From Chryseobacterium sp. H1D6B (GTDB taxonomy: Bacteria > Bacteroidota > Bacteroidia > Flavobacteriales > Weeksellaceae), in contig NZ_JARXVJ010000001.1 of assembly GCF_029892445.1 (NCBI RefSeq), forward strand, positions 3,906,001-3,970,000: a stretch of 64,000 bases of DNA, in the 5' to 3' direction. Under the pieces are notes generated by a model. The model searched no databases. It was not told the DNA's origin and saw nothing but the letters and a program-made list of their open reading frames with translations. Of this stretch, positions 34,735 through 44,091 are shown one piece after another; within the stretch, counting starts at the first letter, position 1; every line of letters starts with the position of its first letter. The position numbers and the translations under genes are program-made.

Positions 34735-35544
34735 TTATAGAATGGATTCTCTAATTCTTGTTAATTTTTGTAATAAATCTTCTAATAAATCTAATCTTAA
34801 CATATTAGCGCCATCAGATAAAGCTGTTTCCGGTGTTGGATGTGTTTCTATAAAAAGACCATCTGCACCTACTGCAATTCCGGCTTTAGCAATGGTTTCA
34901 ATTAAATCCGGTCTTCCTCCGGTGACTCCTGAATTTTGATTAGGCTGCTGCAAAGAGTGAGTAACATCCAGAATAACAGGCGCATACTCTCTCATTGTAG
35001 GAATTCCTCTATAATCTACGATCAGATCTGTATATCCAAAAGAATTTCCTCTTTCGATTATCGCCACTTTTTGATTGTCAGAATCTGTAATTTTTTGAAC
35101 TGCAAATTTCATGGATTCCGGAGATAAAAACTGTCCTTTCTTCAAAGTAACACATTTTCCCGTTTTTGCTGCGGCAATTAATAAATCTGTCTGACGTACC
35201 AGAAATGCAGGGATTTGAAGAACATCTACATATTGTGCCGCTAAAGCAGCGTGTTCATTTTCGTGGATATCTGTAGTGGTAGGAATATTGAAGGTCTCTC
35301 CTACTTTTTTAAGGATCTCCAAAGATTTTTCTTCACCAATACTGGTAAAAGAATCTACTCTGCTTCTGTTAGCTTTTTTAAAGCTTCCTTTAAAAATATA
35401 AGGAATATTATATTTATTAGTGATTTCAATTACTTTTTCTGCAATTCTAAGTGCCATATCTTCTCCTTCAATAATGCAGGGACCGGCGATAAGAAAAAAG
35501 TTTTTTGAATCTTTGTGCTGGATATTATCTAAATACTGAATCAT
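34735..35544 (-). CDS. kdsA: 3-deoxy-8-phosphooctulonate synthase
   Basis: 269 residues. KdsA condenses phosphoenolpyruvate with arabinose 5-phosphate to give Kdo 8-phosphate for lipopolysaccharide. Diagnostic segments are FFLIAGPCIIEGEDMALRIAE, YIFKGSFKKANRSRVDSFTSIGEEKSLEIL, TTTDIHENEHAALAAQYVDVLQIPAFLVRQTDLL, KKGQFLSPESM and the late GLFIETHPTPETALSDGANML. It stands alone; upstream are 253 bases of AT-rich sequence with no feature that I can support. kdsB lies 20 kb away at 55568. Confidence 0.96.
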   Translation of the reverse strand: MIQYLDNIQHKDSKNFFLIAGPCIIEGEDMALRIAEKVIEITNKYNIPYIFKGSFKKANRSRVDSFTSIGEEKSLEILKKVGETFNIPTTTDIHENEHAALAAQYVDVLQIPAFLVRQTDLLIAAAKTGKCVTLKKGQFLSPESMKFAVQKITDSDNQKVAIIERGNSFGYTDLIVDYRGIPTMREYAPVILDVTHSLQQPNQNSGVTGGRPDLIETIAKAGIAVGADGLFIETHPTPETALSDGANMLRLDLLEDLLQKLTRIRESIL

Positions 35545-35797
35545 CTTATTTTAATTAAAAAGTTCAGTAAAAATACTTATAAAGTTTCAGAATCGGAAAT
35601 TATTTAAGCTCTTAACTTCCTTATTATTTTCTTACTGGTCAATCATCAAAATAAAACCACAAAAGACAAATAAGTTTTTAACACTTAAGTTATATTTAAG
35701 TAGAATTTATGCTGCTGATAAGGGCACTTAAGTTTTTTGAGAACCTTTGATTTTCTTCATAAAATGGTTTAATAATTCAAAATTGAACTTTAGAATA

Positions 35798-36328
35798 TTA
35801 AGAATTCATTTTTTTTAAGACTTTTTCAAAAGTATGGATATTCCTGCTTGTAAACTGATCTTTTAAACTTTTTCTGCCAAGTATCTTCCCAAAAGATGAA
35901 TCTAAAGTATTTCCTTTAGGCACCTTCCAGTAAAAAATACCATTCATTATTTTTCCTTTTTCATGAGCTGTTTTAGAAGCATTATCAAATTCTTTTAGTA
36001 AAACATGTTCTATTTCATCACTTCCTACAAAAGCATACACATGAAAATCTTCATTTTTTTCAAAAGGGATGCTGGTCCAAAAATTTTCAATTTCCTCTAA
36101 AGATCTTATGAAAAGGAACGCTTCATAGGAAAAATGATCAGACATCGCTGTTTCCAGAATCTTCTTTAAATCCTGAACTTTTTTGTCGGAGGAAAAAATA
36201 ATATTTCCGGAAGCAAGCACCGAACCAACATTTTCCATTCCAGCTTTTTCAAAAACCCGGCAGACATCAGCCATTTTCATATTGGTTCCTTTTACATTGA
36301 CGCCGCGGAGAAAAGCACAGTATTTCAT
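35798..36328 (-). CDS. DUF1697 protein
   Basis: 176 residues. YCAFLRGVNVKGTNMKMADVCRVFEKAGMENVGSVLASGNIIFSS is the defining start of DUF1697, a two-domain fold of unknown function common in bacteria. No signal or membrane segment. It starts 29 bases after the stop of a membrane glycosyltransferase gene in the same direction, so they may share a transcript. Confidence 0.88.
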   Translation of the reverse strand: MKYCAFLRGVNVKGTNMKMADVCRVFEKAGMENVGSVLASGNIIFSSDKKVQDLKKILETAMSDHFSYEAFLFIRSLEEIENFWTSIPFEKNEDFHVYAFVGSDEIEHVLLKEFDNASKTAHEKGKIMNGIFYWKVPKGNTLDSSFGKILGRKSLKDQFTSRNIHTFEKVLKKMNS

Positions 36329-36357
36329 ATTGTAGAGGTTAAGATTGATGCTGAAAT

Positions 36358-37845
36358 TTACTTTATCCTTTTGTATAAATTATAGTCGGTTCCCGAAGGT
36401 TTTAATTTATAAATTTTTTCCAATATTTTATTATCACTTTTTAAATGATCTTTAACTCTGAATTCCTGCAGTAATTTATAATGCATTTTATAATATTCTG
36501 CATCCTTACCTTCAAACAGGTTATTATAAGAAAGCAGATATTTCGGTTTTCTGTTTTTTACGGTATTGATCCAGTAATTTACTTTATCTTTTTTGATTTC
36601 TGTCTGGATCTGCTTGTCTACCAGCCCTACTTCATCGATCGTTTTTAGTCCTGAAAAATAAGGAATATATCCAGCCGGTTCCAATAAGATCCATTGATTT
36701 TTATCTTTCTCATAGACATTTAAAAACAGTCCCATTTGTCTTCTGTAATTCCATTCTCCATTTCCTGTTGCAATAGAATGTATTGTCTGGAAGGCTACCA
36801 TAGGAATAATGTAGAACACGATAAGTAAAGAGAGCCACCAGTTTCTTTTCACTTTCTGCTCAAGCACAAACACTAAAACAGGAACAAAAAGCAACAGCTG
36901 CGGTACCCAGTAATACCAGTCGAATAAACTTTTTTGAGAAATAAATATAATTTGTTTTCCCCATCCGAATAGGAAGATCATCCACAAGAAATAATTCCTC
37001 TTTTCCTTCTGTCTGACAAGATAAATAAAACACAGCAGTTCAAAGATCAGCATTAAAACTGTTAAAGGATTAAAGTCTCCAGGCAGTTTCAGCATTCCCC
37101 AGAAGTTCCCGTAATTTAAAACGAAGTATTCTATGCTCTGTTTTAAAGTGAAATTATGGTCATACAGCAGTTTTTTAGCAACAATTGTATTATTGACAAG
37201 TTCCCCAAAATAGAACCAATTAAATGCAACCGTAGCAGAAACGCCTAAAATACCTCCTAGAATGAGACTCCATCTTAATTTTTTATTCCAGAAAGCATCT
37301 ACTAAAAATACAATTCCTAAAAAAATAACGGTATCAATTCTCGTGAATAATATAAGGATCGGCAGTAGTATGAAAGCCCATTTTTTTTCTTTTTTAAAAC
37401 CATAATATAACAGCGCCATTTCTAAAAAGAAAAGAATCCCATACTCCATTCCTAAAATAGAAATCTTGATAGAAGGCGGCAGCACTCCCAGCAGAAAGAT
37501 AAAAACAGCTTTATGCCAAGTATTTTTCAGTACTAAATGTGATAACAGTAAACTTCCTATTGTAAAAAGAAGGGAATTAAAAATAAGAAGGGGCGTGATA
37601 AAATTTTCTTTTCCAAAAATCAGATTGAACAAGTAGGAAATAAAGACATATAAATGCGTTGTAGAAGCAGAGATCTTAGTATATCCATTAAAGCCTATCA
37701 CTCCATAATCCAGAAGATTCTGAGCGACCCTCCAGGTAATGAAAGCATCTTCCTGAATATAATGGGTCAGTAGAAAAAGAAGCTTAAAAATTACCGTAAA
37801 GATTACGGCATAAATTGGGAGTTTATTGTTTTCCGTTCCAGTCAT
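36358..37845 (-). CDS. GT-C type membrane glycosyltransferase-like protein
   Basis: 495 residues with about ten membrane helices and a soluble C-terminal domain of about 120 residues. HYIQEDAFITWRVAQNLLDYGVIGFNG near the start, with acidic residues in the first extracytoplasmic loop, followed by KISASTTHLYVFISYLFN, is the typical signature of polyprenol-dependent GT-C transferases (compare DDAYISFRYARNL in actinobacterial relatives). The donor and acceptor are unknown. A DUF2723 GT-C gene lies directly upstream, so both may act on envelope glycans or protein O-glycosylation. Confidence 0.7.
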   Translation of the reverse strand: MTGTENNKLPIYAVIFTVIFKLLFLLTHYIQEDAFITWRVAQNLLDYGVIGFNGYTKISASTTHLYVFISYLFNLIFGKENFITPLLIFNSLLFTIGSLLLSHLVLKNTWHKAVFIFLLGVLPPSIKISILGMEYGILFFLEMALLYYGFKKEKKWAFILLPILILFTRIDTVIFLGIVFLVDAFWNKKLRWSLILGGILGVSATVAFNWFYFGELVNNTIVAKKLLYDHNFTLKQSIEYFVLNYGNFWGMLKLPGDFNPLTVLMLIFELLCFIYLVRQKEKRNYFLWMIFLFGWGKQIIFISQKSLFDWYYWVPQLLLFVPVLVFVLEQKVKRNWWLSLLIVFYIIPMVAFQTIHSIATGNGEWNYRRQMGLFLNVYEKDKNQWILLEPAGYIPYFSGLKTIDEVGLVDKQIQTEIKKDKVNYWINTVKNRKPKYLLSYNNLFEGKDAEYYKMHYKLLQEFRVKDHLKSDNKILEKIYKLKPSGTDYNLYKRIK

Positions 37846-37863
37846 TGTGATTTTTTAACCGCA

Positions 37864-37871
37864 CAAATATA
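37864..37871 (-). promoter_or_regulatory. -10 box TATATTTG of the GT-C gene
   Basis: Minus-strand TATATTTG with a TTG about 20 bases upstream. It lies between the DUF2723 terminator and the start at 37845, so this gene has its own promoter. Confidence 0.55.
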
Positions 37872-37899
37872 ATTCTAAAATTTATGAATCCCAATAATA

Positions 37900-37926
37900 A
37901 AAAAACGGAACCGAAGTTCCGTTTTT
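37900..37926 (-). terminator. Terminator of the DUF2723 gene
   Basis: AAAAACGGAAC and GTTCCGTTTTT form an 11-bp stem around CGAA. Confidence 0.8.
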
Positions 37927-37936
37927 AAATATATTT

Positions 37937-40900
37937 CTATTGTGTTGCTTTAATGATTGCTGTTGTTATCTGATTTTCTTTTTCTTTAGAATAAGTTGAA
38001 TCAAATGGCTGCATAATATCAAATAAATACTGGTAGAACGGTGTGATATTTTGAACATTATCAGACTGGTCTCTTGCTTTTTCTTTCCCCATCTGCTGAA
38101 GGTCTTTTACAAAGACATTGAACTTTTTATCGATCGGTTCTATTGATTTTACAAGATAGCTGTATGCCTTATCTTTCTGTCCTATTTTAGTATAAGCATC
38201 TGTAACTGCAGAGACAACGAGAGAATATTCCATTGGTTTTGTTCTCATCTGTCTTCTTAAATAATGCTGTTCAGATTTGCTTAGGCTTAAATAATAATCA
38301 TACTCGTCAAAAATTCCTTTTTTAAGAACTTCTGCCAGCTGTAATCCTTTCTGCTCCTGTCCTGCAACGATATAACCAAAAACCATTGAACTTAAAGAAC
38401 GGGGATCGTTGTATTTTTCAGCAGGAATTTCTTTTGCCGCAAGATCTAATAATTCTACTGCTTTAGCTTTTTGTCCGCTTAAAGAAAGTGCGGCGGCGGC
38501 TCTGCTTGCAGAACTTCTATAGCTGATGATATTAGAAGTAGCTGTTTCGTCAAAGTGGGCATTTAAGTTTTTAAAATTACCCCATCTGAAGTTTCTCACT
38601 ACATTATATAAAGAATTAGCATCGATTCTTCCCATATCGCCATCAACACTTTCCGGTGTGTGAATGGGAACTAATCTGTAGCTGAACCCGTCAAACTGAA
38701 GATATTCATTCAGATAGAAAATATTTTCACTGTCATAGATTCCTCCCGAAGAGAAGTTGATAGGTCTCTTCCAGTCGAAGTTTGCCAATAGGTCAAGCAT
38801 GATCAGGTTGTTTTTATAAAGGGTATTTCCTTTATAAGTGATCATGATCTGGTCTACCGCATTCGGCAGATCAGCCTGATTGATAATTCCTGCTTTTAAT
38901 GCATTCGCTTTATTTACAGGTAAGATAAATTTATTTACAGGAAGAATATTATATTTTTCATATTTCTCTTCTCCGAAATACATTTTCAGCACTTCATCTT
39001 TTTCAGGAGATTTGAATTTAATAAAATTCATAGCCTCTTTTAAGGTCATAGAATCCTGAGTAAGGTATTTTTTAAATGACTGGAATTCTGTTTCTGGAGC
39101 TCCCTGTTCTTTAAGCATTGCAAAAAGTCCTTCCCAATCCTGTTTCTTCATCATATAGATCTGGTCATTCACACCGTCTCTATAATCTTCATGAGTCAGC
39201 TGGCTCGGTATTGCATCTGCATTATATGTTTTTCTTTTGATCTGATCGATATTCCAAGGGGTTGATGCCAGTGTGAAATTCACCACTTTTACATCATCAC
39301 GGAATCTTTCTGTCTCCTGAATTGCCCAGACCGGATAGGTATCATTATCCCCATAAACGAATAAAATATCTTCTTTCGGAAGCGATTTTAAAACTGAATA
39401 AGCATAATCATAAGCTGTATATCTGTTGCTTCTGTCGTGTACGTTATAATTCTGGAAGCCCATCATAAAAGGAACTCCTAATAATAAAACACCTGCAGCA
39501 ATATTGCCGGCATTAGATTTCACTTTAGACTGCAGCAGCCATAAAAGGGCGCCGGCGCCTAGACCTATCCATATGGCAAAAGCATAAAATGAACCTACCA
39601 TTGCATAGTCTCTTTCTCTAGGTTCAAAAGGTTTTACACCTGTATAAAATACAATTCCGACACTTGTAATAACAAATAAAGAAAGTATCGCGTAAAATCT
39701 TCCAAAATCTTTGTTCAGCTGGAAGAAGAATCCTATCAGCCCTAATAATAAAGGCAAGAAGAAGAATTTCACAGTACTTTCATTTTTAAACTTCGCAGGC
39801 ATTTTTTCCTGATTGCCCCATAAAGCATCATCAATAAAAGAAATCCCTGAAATCCAGTTTCCTTTTGTGCTTTCCATGTTCCCTTCAAGATCATTCTGCC
39901 TTCCTACATAATTCCATAAAAGATATCTTACAAAGTAGTAGCCATTCTGGAAAGTAAAGAAATAATCCATATTCTGAGCCAGTGAAGGCTTCTGAACATT
40001 AATAAGATTGTAAGGTTTTACTTTTAAATAATCTGCGGCAGTAATAGATTTATCCTCATATTTTTGTCTAAGCTCTTCAAAGATCTGCTTAGCCTGAGGA
40101 TTATCAGCCACTTCTTCATTTGAATAATTGAAAGAAAAATCCGGTGCTCCGTACATAGAAATGTAATTGGCCATTACATCTTTATCTTCACTAAACATCC
40201 TCGGCATTAAACTTACTTGAGATTTATTGAAAACATAATTAAATCTGTCTCCCGTTTTTCTGTAAGTTCCCGTTTTTTCGTCTTTTTCGTAAATTTCTCC
40301 TGTTTTCTGTGTTTTAAAACTTCCGTCTTCGTTTTTCTCGATACCATTTGCATCAAGGAAAGCTGTATAATTCTGTCCGTAAATAGTCGGCCAGTCTCCA
40401 TACTGCTCTCTGTTATAATAATCTAACATACCAATAGCAGTATCAGGATCATTAAGGTTCATCGGCGGATTAGCATTGGCTCTGATAGGAATGACCATCC
40501 AGCATGAAAACCCTATAATCATAAAAACAACAGACAGCGCAATCGTTTGATAGACATTTTTTTTAGCCTTTCTAGCATATTTAATCATGAAATAACTAAT
40601 AGCAACCATGATTAAAAATGCAACGATCGTTCCTGAGTGGAAAGGAAGTCCTAATCCATTAACAAAGAATATTTCAAGTTTTCCGAATAATGACATGATT
40701 AAAGGGAAAATAATTTTGAAAACGATAATCAATATACCAAGCGTAATTAAATTAGCCCAGATAAAGTTCTTCCAAGTGAATTTATAATTTCTTGTGTAAT
40801 ATACTAAACATACTGCAGGAATAGCAAGCATACACATCATGTGAACCCCTACAGAAAGTCCTAAAGTAAAGAAGATAAGAATAATCCATCTTTCATTATC

Positions 40901-41422
40901 AACAGCGTTGTATTCATTTTCCCATTTTGTGATCAGCCAGACTAAGAGTGCCATAAACATGGAAGCCATAGAATATACTTCTCCTTCTACCGCTGAAAAC
41001 CAGAATGTATCCGAAAATGTAAAACATAATGCTCCGACCGCTCCTGCAAAAAGGATTGAAATCTCCTGATGTTTTGTTACTTCTTCAAAATCTTTGTTTA
41101 AAAGTCTTCTTACAAAATGAGTAATCGTCCAAAACAAAAATAAAATAGTGAATGCGCTGAACATAGCAGACATTGCATTGATCACAATGGAGTAATTCTC
41201 CCCTTTACCTAATGCAAAAATAGCTGCCACAGCACCTACAATTTGAAATAAAGCTGCACCTGGGGCGTGTGTTACCTCCAATTTTACAGCAGAAGAAATA
41301 TACTCGCCACAGTCCCAAAAGCTAAAGTTGGGTTCTATTGTCGACAAATACGTAAAAAATGCAACAGCGAAAATTACCCACCCCAAAACGGTGTTCCACT
41401 GCTTAAAAGCCCAGTTTTTCAT
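37937..41422 (-). CDS. DUF2723 membrane protein, O-mannosyltransferase-like
   Basis: 1161 residues. The N-terminal half has about a dozen membrane helices and the DUF2723 start: YLSTIEPNFSFWDCGEYISSAVKLEVTHAPGAALFQIVGAVAAIF, with the acidic loop residues expected for a GT-C transferase. A second group of helices lies around 545-665, and the C-terminal about 480 residues are soluble, with an EDILFVYGDNDTYPVWAIQE motif and helical repeats toward the end. Relatives are annotated as protein O-mannosyltransferase-like, but the reaction in Bacteroidota is not established. It ends in a terminator and is divergent from the cysteate synthase gene. Confidence 0.85.
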   Translation of the reverse strand: MKNWAFKQWNTVLGWVIFAVAFFTYLSTIEPNFSFWDCGEYISSAVKLEVTHAPGAALFQIVGAVAAIFALGKGENYSIVINAMSAMFSAFTILFLFWTITHFVRRLLNKDFEEVTKHQEISILFAGAVGALCFTFSDTFWFSAVEGEVYSMASMFMALLVWLITKWENEYNAVDNERWIILIFFTLGLSVGVHMMCMLAIPAVCLVYYTRNYKFTWKNFIWANLITLGILIIVFKIIFPLIMSLFGKLEIFFVNGLGLPFHSGTIVAFLIMVAISYFMIKYARKAKKNVYQTIALSVVFMIIGFSCWMVIPIRANANPPMNLNDPDTAIGMLDYYNREQYGDWPTIYGQNYTAFLDANGIEKNEDGSFKTQKTGEIYEKDEKTGTYRKTGDRFNYVFNKSQVSLMPRMFSEDKDVMANYISMYGAPDFSFNYSNEEVADNPQAKQIFEELRQKYEDKSITAADYLKVKPYNLINVQKPSLAQNMDYFFTFQNGYYFVRYLLWNYVGRQNDLEGNMESTKGNWISGISFIDDALWGNQEKMPAKFKNESTVKFFFLPLLLGLIGFFFQLNKDFGRFYAILSLFVITSVGIVFYTGVKPFEPRERDYAMVGSFYAFAIWIGLGAGALLWLLQSKVKSNAGNIAAGVLLLGVPFMMGFQNYNVHDRSNRYTAYDYAYSVLKSLPKEDILFVYGDNDTYPVWAIQETERFRDDVKVVNFTLASTPWNIDQIKRKTYNADAIPSQLTHEDYRDGVNDQIYMMKKQDWEGLFAMLKEQGAPETEFQSFKKYLTQDSMTLKEAMNFIKFKSPEKDEVLKMYFGEEKYEKYNILPVNKFILPVNKANALKAGIINQADLPNAVDQIMITYKGNTLYKNNLIMLDLLANFDWKRPINFSSGGIYDSENIFYLNEYLQFDGFSYRLVPIHTPESVDGDMGRIDANSLYNVVRNFRWGNFKNLNAHFDETATSNIISYRSSASRAAAALSLSGQKAKAVELLDLAAKEIPAEKYNDPRSLSSMVFGYIVAGQEQKGLQLAEVLKKGIFDEYDYYLSLSKSEQHYLRRQMRTKPMEYSLVVSAVTDAYTKIGQKDKAYSYLVKSIEPIDKKFNVFVKDLQQMGKEKARDQSDNVQNITPFYQYLFDIMQPFDSTYSKEKENQITTAIIKATQ

Positions 41423-41606
41423 AGAATTTATTCAATTATGCGAAAATAAGGTTTTTAGATCATTTTATGTCGATTTTAACAAATTTTAAAAATGTTGGCG
41501 CAGTTTTTGTGAACCTAGAAGCGCTAAGATTGCAAATAGAAAAATGAATATTTAATGATTAAGGCTTAGTAATTGAACAAAAGTTTAAAAATTATTTATT
41601 TTTTTG

Positions 41607-41614
41607 TATTTTTG
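41607..41614 (+). promoter_or_regulatory. -10 box TATTTTTG of the cysteate synthase gene
   Basis: Exact TAnnTTTG match with TTTA 19 bases upstream (41584-41587). Predicted transcription start near 41621. Confidence 0.55.
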
Positions 41615-41645
41615 CGGTCAGATTTTTATTGAAAAATAACAAATA

Positions 41646-42683
41646 ATGAGTAATGTTTACGATAATATCCTTGGCCTAATAGGGAACACACCTATGGTGA
41701 AGCTAAATACTGTAACGAAAGATATTCCTGCAACCGTTTATGCCAAGTTAGAATCATATAATCCTGGACATTCCACTAAAGATAGAATCGCACTTCATAT
41801 TATAGAAAACGCTGAAAAAAGAGGTTTATTAAAGGAAGGTTCTGTAGTTGTAGAAACAACTTCTGGGAATACTGGGTTCTCTCTTGCAATGGTTTGCATT
41901 ATTAAAGGATACAAATGTATTCTTGCAGTAAGTGACAAAACAAAGCCAGAAAAAATTGCCTATCTAAAGGCACTTGGTGCTGTTGTCTATGTATGCCCGG
42001 CGAATGTACCTGCGAATGATCCAAGATCATATTATGAGGTGGCAAAAAGAGTTGCTGCTGAAACACCTAATTCGGTTTATATCAATCAATATTTTAATGA
42101 ATTGAATATTGATGCACACTATCAAACGACAGGTCCTGAAATTTGGGAACAGACAGAAGGGAAAATCACCCATCTTTTTGCATGTACAGGAACTGGTGGA
42201 ACATTATCCGGATCAGCAAAATTTTTAAAAGAAAAAAATCCAGCTATAAAGATCATTGGTGCCGATGCAGACGGGTCTATTCTGAAAAGCTATCACGAAA
42301 CCGGTGAGATCCATAAAGAAGATATTCATCCTTACCAGATCGAAGGCATGGGGAAAAATTTAATTCCTGCAGCTCTTCTTTTTGATAAAGTAGACGAGTT
42401 TGTAAGAGTAAATGACGAAATGTCGGCTTACAGAACCCGTGAGATCGCTTTGAAAGAAGCAATTATGGGCGGATATACTACCGGAGCAGTGACACAAGCT
42501 TTAATTCAGTATGCACAGTCTCACGAATTTAAAAAAGATGATGTCGTTGTTTTAATTTATCCAGACCATGGTTCCCGATATATTACTAAAGTATACAGTG
42601 ACAAATGGATGGCCGAGCAGGGCTTCGTTAACAATTGTGTTCACAATTACGATGAAGTTTTCAAGACAGAATTCATCAAATAA
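41646..42683 (+). CDS. capA: PLP-dependent cysteate synthase-like enzyme
   Basis: 345 residues of the cysteine synthase/cystathionine beta-synthase fold. PLP lysine K45 is in NPGHSTKDRIALHI; TSGNTG (72-77) holds the substrate carboxylate; GTGGTLSGSAKFL binds phosphate. GMGKNLIP and the overall length resemble CBS-type enzymes without regulatory domains. The next gene is the cysteate acyltransferase of sulfonolipid synthesis. In capnine producers (Capnocytophaga, Flavobacterium, Chryseobacterium) such an enzyme makes L-cysteate from phosphoserine and sulfite. An ordinary O-acetylserine cysteine synthase is the alternative; context favours cysteate. Confidence 0.75.
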   Translation: MSNVYDNILGLIGNTPMVKLNTVTKDIPATVYAKLESYNPGHSTKDRIALHIIENAEKRGLLKEGSVVVETTSGNTGFSLAMVCIIKGYKCILAVSDKTKPEKIAYLKALGAVVYVCPANVPANDPRSYYEVAKRVAAETPNSVYINQYFNELNIDAHYQTTGPEIWEQTEGKITHLFACTGTGGTLSGSAKFLKEKNPAIKIIGADADGSILKSYHETGEIHKEDIHPYQIEGMGKNLIPAALLFDKVDEFVRVNDEMSAYRTREIALKEAIMGGYTTGAVTQALIQYAQSHEFKKDDVVVLIYPDHGSRYITKVYSDKWMAEQGFVNNCVHNYDEVFKTEFIK

Positions 42684-42706
42684 TAATAAATTAATTATAC
42701 AAATCA

Positions 42707-42738
42707 AGCCTTTTTTGTAGACCACAAAAGGCTTTTTT
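42707..42738 (+). terminator. Terminator or attenuator between the capA-like and capB-like genes
   Basis: AGCCTTTT pairs with AAAAGGCT, followed by TTTTTT. It ends the first transcript, yet the next gene starts 22 bases later without a clear promoter, so partial read-through is likely. Confidence 0.65.
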
Positions 42739-42759
42739 ACTTAAAAAATCACTAATAAA

Positions 42760-44022
42760 ATGTTAGATATTTTTGAAAGAATAAAACAAAATCCAGGTCC
42801 TCTTGGACAGTTTGCAGATTATGCTGAAGGATATTTTGTTTTTCCAAAACTGGAAGGGCCGATTGGTCCAAGAATGAAATTTCAGGGTAAAGATGTAATT
42901 TTCTGGAGTGCAAACGATTATTTAGGATTGTGCAACCACCCGGAAGTTTTAGAAGCTGATGCAAAAGCGGCAGCAGAGTTCGGGATGTTTTATCCAATGG
43001 GTGCTAGAGCAATGTCAGGGGAAACCCAGCAGCACCAGCAGTTAGAAAAAGAATTAGCAGAATTTACTCAAAAAGAAGCTGCTTATCTATTAAACTTCGG
43101 ATATCAAGGAATGGTTTCAGCCATTGATGCATTGGTTACAAGACATGATGTAATTGTATATGATGCTGACTCTCATGCTTGTATCGTGGATGGAGTTCGT
43201 CTGCACATGGGGAAAAGCTTCACATATAAACACAATGATATTGCCAGTTTAGAAAAAAACTTAGCCCGTGCAACTAAAGTAGCAGAAGAAAATGGAGGCG
43301 GAATTTTGGTGATTACTGAAGGAGTTTTTGGAATGAGAGGAATGCAGGGGAAACTAAAAGAAATCTGCGAGCTAAAATCAAAATTCAATTTTAGACTTTT
43401 GGTAGATGACGCACATGGTTTCGGAACTTTAGGTGAAACTGGAGCCGGAGCAGGTGAAGAGCAGGGATGCCAGGATCAGATCGATGTTTATTTCTCCACT
43501 TTTGCTAAATCTATGGCAGGATTCGGAGCATTTCTTTCTGGAGATGAAACAATCATCCGATTTTTAAAATACAACCTTCGTTCTCAAATTTTTGCTAAAT
43601 CTTTAACAATGCCAATGGTAATCGGAGGGTTGAAAAGATTAGAGCTTTTAAGAACACGTCCCGAAATTAAAGCTAAATTGTGGGAAAATGTATATAAACT
43701 TCAAAACGGACTGAAAGAAAGAGGATACAATCTTGGAAATACCAATACTTGCGTTACCCCTGTTTTCATTGAAGGAACTACGATTGAAGCTACCCTCTTA
43801 GCAAAAGATTTAAGAGAAAACTACGGAGTTTTCACATCTGTTGTAGTATATCCCGTGATTCCAAAAGGAATGATCTTATTAAGATTAATCCCGACTGCTT
43901 CACATACAGATTCAGAAATTAATGAAACGCTGGCTGCATTTGATGGTATCCGTGAAAAATTAACTTCCGGATATTACAGAGAAATGGAAAAACAAATGAA
44001 TATCGAGTACAAACAAATGTAA
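42760..44022 (+). CDS. capB: Cysteate fatty acyltransferase (sulfonolipid synthesis)
   Basis: 420 residues of the alpha-oxoamine synthase family (KBL, BioF, serine palmitoyltransferase). PLP lysine K250 is in YFSTFAKSMAGFGAF; LVDDAHGFGTLG carries the cofactor Asp and His; DADSHACIVDG holds the stacking His. It would condense a fatty acyl thioester (13-methyl-tetradecanoyl type in relatives) with cysteate, releasing CO2, to give 3-keto-capnine. A BioF or serine palmitoyltransferase role is possible by fold, but the adjacent cysteate synthase-like gene and the known occurrence in sulfonolipid-forming flavobacteria support the cysteate enzyme. No reductase for the next step is adjacent. Confidence 0.8.
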   Translation: MLDIFERIKQNPGPLGQFADYAEGYFVFPKLEGPIGPRMKFQGKDVIFWSANDYLGLCNHPEVLEADAKAAAEFGMFYPMGARAMSGETQQHQQLEKELAEFTQKEAAYLLNFGYQGMVSAIDALVTRHDVIVYDADSHACIVDGVRLHMGKSFTYKHNDIASLEKNLARATKVAEENGGGILVITEGVFGMRGMQGKLKEICELKSKFNFRLLVDDAHGFGTLGETGAGAGEEQGCQDQIDVYFSTFAKSMAGFGAFLSGDETIIRFLKYNLRSQIFAKSLTMPMVIGGLKRLELLRTRPEIKAKLWENVYKLQNGLKERGYNLGNTNTCVTPVFIEGTTIEATLLAKDLRENYGVFTSVVVYPVIPKGMILLRLIPTASHTDSEINETLAAFDGIREKLTSGYYREMEKQMNIEYKQM

Positions 44023-44047
44023 CTCGATACCGTCATATAAATAAAAA

Positions 44048-44076
44048 AACCACTGAAAATAATCAGTGGTTTTTTA
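44048..44076 (+). terminator. Terminator after the acyltransferase gene
   Basis: AACCACTGA and TCAGTGGTT form a 9-bp stem followed by T residues. Confidence 0.8.
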
Positions 44077-44091
44077 TAAAATAAATACTCA

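Noticed and set aside
41646..42683. Plain cysteine synthase (cysK) for the CBS-like gene
   Set aside because: Possible by fold, but the adjacent cysteate acyltransferase-type gene makes cysteate synthase more likely.
42707..42738. A riboswitch before the acyltransferase gene
   Set aside because: Only a simple terminator hairpin is visible; no conserved aptamer.
43173..43388. Antisense ORF inside the acyltransferase gene
   Set aside because: Shadow frame on the opposite strand without start context or domain.
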